From an uncultured Lachnospira sp. (GTDB taxonomy: Bacteria; Bacillota; Clostridia; Lachnospirales; Lachnospiraceae): a stretch of DNA of 8,316 nucleotides. Of this stretch, positions 1 to 5,607 are shown piece after piece (positions within the stretch are counted from its first letter, which is position 1; every line of letters begins with the position of its first letter). The notes under the pieces are model-generated. The model did no database searches, had not been told where the DNA came from, and was given only the letters and a program-made list of their open reading frames with translations. The translations under genes and the position numbers were made by a program. The DNA lies in the NCBI GenBank assembly GCA_947306285.1, contig CAMZGB010000040.1, positions 1 through 8,316 on the forward strand, read 5' to 3'.

Positions 1-1
1 C

Positions 2-6
2 GGAGG
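2..6 (+). promoter_or_regulatory. Ribosome binding site deciding the first gene's start
   Basis: GGAGG lies five bases before the ATG at 12. An in-frame GTG at 6 shares its first base with this motif, so it cannot be the start served by it. I therefore place the start at 12 rather than 6. Sequence upstream is cut off, so the promoter of the cluster is not visible. Confidence 0.85.
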
Positions 7-11
7 TGCTT

Positions 12-3000
12 ATGAAAGCATTAGTCGAGAGACTTGCAACAGGTATTTCAGTTTATGAAACTCCTGATGCAGAAATGTCAGAAAACCAAATAGCTGCCAC
101 ATTGGACTGTGGAGAGAGCAAAGAGGGAGAGATTACCATTAAGAGCAAGAATGGACTCCCTATTAAAGGCGTGGTTTGTAGTACTGATTCTCATATCACA
201 TTTGAGAATGATTCTTTTGATGGTACAGACAATACTATCAAGTACAAAATCACAACAGAGAATCTCGCTCCAGGTCAGATTTTGAGTGGAACTATTAGTG
301 TGGTAACAGATGCGGGTGATTACGCAATTCCTTTTGGTATCACTATGAAGGATGCAGCCATTCACACATCGGCTGGAGACATTACCGACTATGATTCTTT
401 CGTAAAAGCAGTGAAGGAAGGCTACGACGAAGCACTAATCGTCTTCTTGTCAAAGGACTTTAGAGATTTCTTCTTAGCCGAGGACAACAAAGGATACACA
501 CTTTATAACCAAGTAATGAAAAATGGAAATAGAGATATTGCTCTAGAAGAATTCTTGGTTGGAATGGGACTTAAGGAACGTATCCAGATTAGACTTAAAG
601 ATTCATATAAAGAATATGCTGACATCACAGAAAACTACAGTGATGTAATTAAGATTTATAAAAATACTTGGGGTTACACAGAGATAGACGTGGAAGTGGA
701 AGGCGACTTCTTCTACGGATGCGAGCCAAAGATTGGTGGAGAGCAGTTTAATGGAAACACTGTCGAGTACACTTACTTTATCAACGCATCAAGACTTCAC
801 GGCGGAAGTAACCACGGAAAGATTACGTTTAAGACATCTAACGAGACTTTAGTTTACGACATTATAGTTGTGAACGAGGCGGTTAAAGATGATGCATACA
901 TTAACGCGAAGAAGAGCGCAATCAGTTTTGTTAAAAACTACCTAGCGTTTAGAACTGGAAAGATTGACGGCGAAGAGTGGAAGAAGAAAATGATTCAGAC
1001 CGCCGATGATCGTTTCGACTGGGATAAAAATGACTTTATGGGACTTGCTGCCACAGCACAAGTCGCTATTTTAGATAATGATGAATCTAAGGCGCTAGAA
1101 ACTTTAAATACAATTTCTGGCATTATGGCTCAGAAGGGTGACGAGAAAGATATCAGTGAATACTGTTATTACTTGTACTTGAGAAGCTTGTACAAGAACG
1201 ATGCGCAGTTCACTGAGGATATAAAGAAAGAAATCAAAAACTATTTTGAGAATGGTTATGACACATGGCAAGTGCTTTGGGTATTGTTCTACACAGATGA
1301 CAGATACAACAATAACCCATCGTTAAAGTATACTTTGGCGAAGCGCGCGTATAACCACGGAACAGTCAGTCCAATCATTTACTTTGAGGCTGCGAAGGTT
1401 CTACTCGATGAGCCAGCACTTCTAAAAGAGATTGGCGATTTTGAAATTCAAGTTATTAACTTTATCGCAAGATACGATATGATTAAGCGTCCGTTTGCTA
1501 AGCAAGTGGCATTGGTTCTTGAGAGAGAAAAAGGATTCAATGAAAAAATCTTTGATACGCTAACTAAGTTCTACGAGGTTACAAAGCTTAAAGATGTTCT
1601 TACAACAATCTGTAGAATGATTATTGCGGGCGATAAGAGAGATAAAAAGTATCATCAGTGGTTAAAAGCAGGAGTGGCAAAAGATATCAATGTCACAAAC
1701 TTGTTTGAGTATTATATTTACACTGTCGATACATCAAATTATGAAAAACTAGAGAAGAATGCATACAAGTACTTTGAACTTGGAACTGAATCTCTAGAGG
1801 AGAATAGAGACTATTTCTTCGCAAATGTCGTTAATAACTTTGCGCCAAAAGATAAGACTTACGCAAAGTGTTTGGCAGATATGGAAAGATTTGCCACGGA
1901 AGAATTGTTGGCAGAGCATAATAACGAATATATGCACTATGTATATAAAGATGTTTTGACAGATGACTTTATCGTGGGTGATTTGGAAGACCATCTTCCA
2001 AACGTGCTTCACACTTACAGAATCCAAGTAGACAATCCTAATATCAAATCAGTTATTGTTGCTCACAAGGAAGTGGAAGCGGTACAGGAAGTGGACTTCG
2101 ACGAAGGCGTTGCTTATGTTCAACTTTACACAAAACATCCAGTGATTGTATATGTGGATTACAGAGGAAGATTCCTATCAAAGGTTGATGCCAAGATTGT
2201 TAGCATGTCTGAGATGATTAATGTAACAAAAACTGGCTTTAGTGCTATGCTTAAGCTTTGCGATACTGAAGACTTGCTTCGTCATCCTAGTAAGAGAAAA
2301 GGCGAGGCGAAAGCTATTAAAGATACAATGGAGATTAGAGGTATCTCTGAACATTACAAACATTTCTTAAAGGAGTTTGCTGTAAACTACTTCTACAAAG
2401 GATACGATATGGGCGAATTAGATATTTACCCACTAGATTTTGACCTGGAAGAAATGTCTATTGCTGCTAGAAGAAAAGTGATTGAGATTTTGCTATCTAG
2501 AAATCATTTGAAGAAGGCTTATCCATTTGTTGCTAAGTATGGCTACAAGGGAATCGATAAAAAGCTAATTGAAAAGCTATGTATTGAGTTAGTTAAAGAT
2601 CCAGATTATGAGAACAACGAAATAGTTGTTGAGATGTGTGGAAATGTTTTTAGAAACGGTTGTAGAGATAAAGACGTTCTAAAATATTTGGGCAAGCATT
2701 ACGAGAGTGGTTCATTAGAACTTTATCAATTGTTCTTGGCTTCGAAGTCATTAGAAATAGATGACAATACAATTGCCGAGAGATTGCTCATCCAGTATAT
2801 GTTTGAAAACGATACATCTGACAAGATTTACGATATTTACACAGAGTATTTGAGATATCCTACATCTTCAAAGGTACGCAAGGCATTCTACACATACGTT
2901 TGCTATAACTATTTCATTAAGAAAGTTCAGTGCCAGGATATTGTTTGGGAAATCTTGGAAGAAGAGTATGCAAATGGATTTAACACACCAATGATTTGTA

Positions 3001-3551
3001 AGATTGCTTTTATAGAGGTTATGTCAAAGCAACATGAACCAACTAAACGACAGATTACAATTGTTGAGACACTTATAAATGAATTGGCGAAGAACAGTAT
3101 TCATTTTGAGTTTTACAAGAAGTTTAGCAAGTGGATTAAGATTCCATTTGGAATGGTTGATAAGACAATCATAGACTTTAGAACAAATCCAAATCACAAA
3201 GTTGAGATTAAATATACAATCACTACACCGGAAGGCAAACTTGATCCAGTGGTTGAGGAGATGGGTAGTATTTACCAGGGCGTCTTCACCAAAGAAATTA
3301 TAATGTTCTACGGTGAGCAGATAAACTACAGTATTAGAGAATACTCAGAAGAAGTGCCTAATGGCAAAGTGGTAGACAACTATTCAGTTAGAATTTCGAA
3401 GAAAGACATCTACAATGACGAGACTAGATTTGGAATGATAAATTCAATGATGGTCTGCAAAGAACTTGGCAAGGACAAAGAGTGCAAAGAAATCATGCAG
3501 ACTTATGAACTAGATAAAGTAGCAGGAAAAGAATCATTTAAACTGCTATAA
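12..3551 (+). CDS. DUF5717-like large multidomain cytoplasmic protein
   Basis: This encodes 1179 residues. I recognise the overall pattern as the uncharacterised DUF5717 family of Lachnospiraceae; its function is unknown. No signal peptide or membrane segment is visible, so it should be cytoplasmic. By pattern, residues about 17-112 form a beta-sandwich, 125-200 are helical, and 208-288 form a second beta-sandwich resembling the first. Residues about 292-650 are a long run of amphipathic helices (solenoid-like). A beta-rich insert follows at about 665-735, then a second helical run at 760-1045, a beta domain at about 1050-1130 and a short charged tail. No catalytic motif, Walker box or metal cluster is evident. 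The protein therefore reads as a scaffold or binding platform. It ends in TAA, and the next gene's ribosome binding site follows at once. Start chosen by the GGAGG at 2-6. The family name is from memory; domain limits are inferred from residue patterns. Confidence 0.9.
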   Translation: MKALVERLATGISVYETPDAEMSENQIAATLDCGESKEGEITIKSKNGLPIKGVVCSTDSHITFENDSFDGTDNTIKYKITTENLAPGQILSGTISVVTDAGDYAIPFGITMKDAAIHTSAGDITDYDSFVKAVKEGYDEALIVFLSKDFRDFFLAEDNKGYTLYNQVMKNGNRDIALEEFLVGMGLKERIQIRLKDSYKEYADITENYSDVIKIYKNTWGYTEIDVEVEGDFFYGCEPKIGGEQFNGNTVEYTYFINASRLHGGSNHGKITFKTSNETLVYDIIVVNEAVKDDAYINAKKSAISFVKNYLAFRTGKIDGEEWKKKMIQTADDRFDWDKNDFMGLAATAQVAILDNDESKALETLNTISGIMAQKGDEKDISEYCYYLYLRSLYKNDAQFTEDIKKEIKNYFENGYDTWQVLWVLFYTDDRYNNNPSLKYTLAKRAYNHGTVSPIIYFEAAKVLLDEPALLKEIGDFEIQVINFIARYDMIKRPFAKQVALVLEREKGFNEKIFDTLTKFYEVTKLKDVLTTICRMIIAGDKRDKKYHQWLKAGVAKDINVTNLFEYYIYTVDTSNYEKLEKNAYKYFELGTESLEENRDYFFANVVNNFAPKDKTYAKCLADMERFATEELLAEHNNEYMHYVYKDVLTDDFIVGDLEDHLPNVLHTYRIQVDNPNIKSVIVAHKEVEAVQEVDFDEGVAYVQLYTKHPVIVYVDYRGRFLSKVDAKIVSMSEMINVTKTGFSAMLKLCDTEDLLRHPSKRKGEAKAIKDTMEIRGISEHYKHFLKEFAVNYFYKGYDMGELDIYPLDFDLEEMSIAARRKVIEILLSRNHLKKAYPFVAKYGYKGIDKKLIEKLCIELVKDPDYENNEIVVEMCGNVFRNGCRDKDVLKYLGKHYESGSLELYQLFLASKSLEIDDNTIAERLLIQYMFENDTSDKIYDIYTEYLRYPTSSKVRKAFYTYVCYNYFIKKVQCQDIVWEILEEEYANGFNTPMICKIAFIEVMSKQHEPTKRQITIVETLINELAKNSIHFEFYKKFSKWIKIPFGMVDKTIIDFRTNPNHKVEIKYTITTPEGKLDPVVEEMGSIYQGVFTKEIIMFYGEQINYSIREYSEEVPNGKVVDNYSVRISKKDIYNDETRFGMINSMMVCKELGKDKECKEIMQTYELDKVAGKESFKLL

Positions 3552-3556
3552 GGAGG
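3552..3556 (+). promoter_or_regulatory. Ribosome binding site supporting a GTG start
   Basis: GGAGG begins directly after the TAA of the preceding gene and lies seven bases before the GTG at 3564. The strength and spacing of this site support GTG as the true initiation codon. The protein read from there opens almost at once with the first Hsp70-like motif (GIDF at residues 8-11), so a later start would remove it. Confidence 0.85.
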
Positions 3557-3563
3557 AAATAAA

Positions 3564-4817
3564 GTGGGCAAAGGTATAATTCTTGGAATTGATTTTTCCA
3601 TGGACTTTACACAACTTGCATATTTGGAAAATGATGTGACTCCTAAAAATATTCACACGAAGAATAAGGACACATTTCAGATTCCAACGACAGTTTGTTA
3701 CAACAAAGAATTGATGGAATGGTCATCAGGTGATGAAGCTGTTAGCAAAGGAAGACTAAACAACAGTACTTCCTATACTAACTTGCCAAAATTGTGTAAC
3801 AAAAAGATGCGAAAAGACGATAGAGAGGTCGTCAAAGTATTTATGGAATACTTACTTGATTTGGCGAGACGTCGTTGCAAGACAAGAGTCATCAGAAACA
3901 TTTTGATTTCTGTGGAGGATCTAAATCCAACAATAGTAGATAATATTAAGAAGATCTTTGTGGAGATGGGATTTGAGAAAAAGCAAGTTAGAATCGTTTC
4001 ACACACAGAGAGTTTTGTTTACTTTATTCTTAATCAAAATAGCGATATTTGGGTAAATAAAGTATTACTCGTTAATTACAATAAATATGACTTCTCACTT
4101 AGAAAACTAAGCGTAATGAAAAGCAGAAAGCCATATGTGGCAGATGTAGAAGAAAAAGACTACAGTTTTCTTGAGAATAAGATAAAAGAGAAGTTGTTTG
4201 ACGCAGAATTAGATGATAACGCTTTGGTGCAACTTGATAAGTCTTTAGCAAGACAACTTGCAAAGGAACTAAAGGATGATGTTGTATCGGCAATCTATTT
4301 AGTTGGACAGGGCTTTATCGATGCAAACTGGGACAATACAATAAAAGAGATTTGCGAAAACAGAAGAGTGTTCCAAGGTAACAACTTATTCGTGAAGGGT
4401 GCTGCATACGCGGCTAAAGAAATCTTCCATCTTCCAACATTAGAAGAGTTTGTTATTTCTTGCGAGGGAAGAACTCGTGTGAAGATTACAATGAGTTTGA
4501 AGAAGAAAGACAGAGACAGTGCAATCGCACTTTCAGATATTGGCCAACATTGGTATGGAGCAAACAAAAAACTTGAGTGTATTATGGAAGAACCAACAGT
4601 GGCTGAGTTTGCAATCCACGACATAATAAATAAAAAGACAGATCACTTTGAAATGGATTTGACGGGCTTCCCTAAGCGTCCGCCAAAGACAACAAGACTA
4701 GAAGTTGATTTTAAATATTTGACAGAACATGAAATTGAGATTGAGATTAAAGACTTAGGATTTGGAGAGTTCTTTGAAGCTTCCAATAAATCAGTAAAGA
4801 AAACATTAAAAGTATAG
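3564..4817 (+). CDS. DUF5716-like divergent Hsp70/actin-fold protein
   Basis: This 417-residue protein keeps the order of Hsp70 landmarks in degraded form. GIDFSMDF (8-15) sits where Hsp70 has its first phosphate loop. PTTV (41-44) matches the PS-V strand, and SGDEA (55-59) matches the G-x-x-A segment. VNYNKYDFSL (170-179) replaces DLGGGTFDVS, so the second phosphate loop has lost its Asp and Gly-Gly-Gly-Thr. LVGQG (246-250) matches the LVGG adenosine motif and KGAAYAA (278-284) matches the GAA-QA helix. Only about 76 residues separate the second and third landmarks, against about 144 in DnaK, which suggests a reduced subdomain IIB. Residues 368-400 resemble part of the Hsp70 substrate-binding beta-sandwich. 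I recall this family as DUF5716, usually adjacent to DUF5717. ATP hydrolysis is doubtful; a nucleotide-sensing or structural role is an inference. No membrane segment or signal peptide is seen. Starts at GTG; stops at TAG, which overlaps the next ribosome binding site. Confidence 0.88.
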   Translation: MGKGIILGIDFSMDFTQLAYLENDVTPKNIHTKNKDTFQIPTTVCYNKELMEWSSGDEAVSKGRLNNSTSYTNLPKLCNKKMRKDDREVVKVFMEYLLDLARRRCKTRVIRNILISVEDLNPTIVDNIKKIFVEMGFEKKQVRIVSHTESFVYFILNQNSDIWVNKVLLVNYNKYDFSLRKLSVMKSRKPYVADVEEKDYSFLENKIKEKLFDAELDDNALVQLDKSLARQLAKELKDDVVSAIYLVGQGFIDANWDNTIKEICENRRVFQGNNLFVKGAAYAAKEIFHLPTLEEFVISCEGRTRVKITMSLKKKDRDSAIALSDIGQHWYGANKKLECIMEEPTVAEFAIHDIINKKTDHFEMDLTGFPKRPPKTTRLEVDFKYLTEHEIEIEIKDLGFGEFFEASNKSVKKTLKV

Positions 4818-4822
4818 GAGGG
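4816..4822 (+). promoter_or_regulatory. Ribosome binding site overlapping the upstream stop codon
   Basis: AGGAGGG shares its first two bases with the TAG stop of the preceding gene and places GGAGG five bases before the ATG at 4827. A ribosome terminating on the upstream gene would cover this site, so translation of the two genes is probably coupled. Confidence 0.8.
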
Positions 4823-4826
4823 TACA

Positions 4827-5606
4827 ATGAATAAACTTTCATTATGTACTAACCATATTGAAAAACCTTTTTATATCAAAGAGATAAATAAGAGTATCTA
4901 CTCTATAGAGGAACTTGGATATTATCTTTACAATTATCTTTATTTGATAGATGATGAGTTTTTCGGTGAATCATTAATAAACTATATAGAGAATGAACTA
5001 GAGCAAAAGACTATTGCCTCAGGACTATATCAGATTATCGAAAACAGAGGATCTTTGGGTGAGAAAATTTCTTTTGTTATAAAGAACTGCGGTTACTACA
5101 CTGAAAAAGAATCTGAGAAGCTAGAGAATCACTTAGTTATGCTAAGTTCAAAAACTGCTACTGAGCGAGTCAAGGCTAAGGCAGATATTTTGATGGAAAA
5201 TGAGAAATTTAATATGGCCATCAACTATTACAACAGTATTTTGAACAAAGCCGTCAATAGTGATTTGGAAGATGAGTTCTACGGCAATGTTTATAATAAC
5301 ATGGGAGTGGCTCTTGCAAGATTGTTTGAATATGAGAGAGCTGCAGTAGCGTTTAGAATGGCTTACAGACTTAACAATTCAGTTTACACACTAGAAGCGA
5401 TTATAAATTGCGACTTGATTTTGGACGACCACGAGAGACTAGAGCGAGATGTTAAAAAATATGATGTTTCAGATGCAGTCGTCACGAGACTACGCAATGA
5501 ATTAGAATCAAAGAAAAAACGTATTAAGAAAAATTGGTCAAAAGCCAAAGAGAATAAATACATTCAGAAATGCAAGAAAGAATACATAGTAGAGGTTAAC
5601 AGTTAA
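4827..5606 (+). CDS. TPR-containing protein with basic C-terminus, unknown function
   Basis: This 259-residue soluble protein has three visible parts. Residues about 1-60 form an aromatic-rich N-terminal segment (PFYIKEI, then IYSIEELGYYLYNYLYL), probably a family-specific helical domain that I cannot name. Residues 112-145 and 153-186 fit the tetratricopeptide repeat pattern. In the second unit Gly160, Ala172, Phe176 and Ala179 occupy the classic positions 8, 20, 24 and 27. In the first, Ala119, Ala131 and Tyr135 fit positions 8, 20 and 24. A helix at about 187-205 may be a partial third repeat. The C-terminus (228-252) is rich in Lys and Arg. TPRs usually bind other proteins, so a role as adaptor for the two upstream products is likely by context but unproven. 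The gene starts nine bases after the previous stop and ends one base before valS. Enzymatic motifs are absent. Confidence 0.85.
   Translation: MNKLSLCTNHIEKPFYIKEINKSIYSIEELGYYLYNYLYLIDDEFFGESLINYIENELEQKTIASGLYQIIENRGSLGEKISFVIKNCGYYTEKESEKLENHLVMLSSKTATERVKAKADILMENEKFNMAINYYNSILNKAVNSDLEDEFYGNVYNNMGVALARLFEYERAAVAFRMAYRLNNSVYTLEAIINCDLILDDHERLERDVKKYDVSDAVVTRLRNELESKKKRIKKNWSKAKENKYIQKCKKEYIVEVNS
5591..5595 (+). promoter_or_regulatory. Weak, distant ribosome binding site for valS
   Basis: AGAGG is the only purine-rich match before the valS ATG at 5608, and it is twelve bases away, farther than the five to seven seen for the other genes here. The upstream TAA ends one base before the ATG. 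Initiation of valS therefore probably relies partly on ribosomes that have just finished the TPR gene. Confidence 0.45.
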
Positions 5607-5607
5607 A

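Noticed and set aside
6..11. GTG at 6 as start of the first gene, adding two residues
   Set aside because: It shares its first base with the GGAGG at 2-6, which is well spaced for the ATG at 12 instead.
78..365. Minus-strand open frame of 95 codons inside the first gene
   Set aside because: It lies antisense inside a clear coding gene, its product resembles nothing I recognise, and I saw no gene-like organisation around it. The other minus-strand frames in the window are rejected for the same reason.
3564..4817. Assignment as a canonical DnaK, MreB or FtsA
   Set aside because: It is too short for DnaK, lacks the phosphate-loop glycines of all three, and carries a C-terminal segment closer to Hsp70 than to MreB or FtsA.
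5534..5564. Internal promoter for valS near the end of the TPR gene (TTGGTC with TAAATA or TACATT)
   Set aside because: Spacing is 15 or 19 bases and both hexamers match poorly; such matches are common in AT-rich coding DNA.
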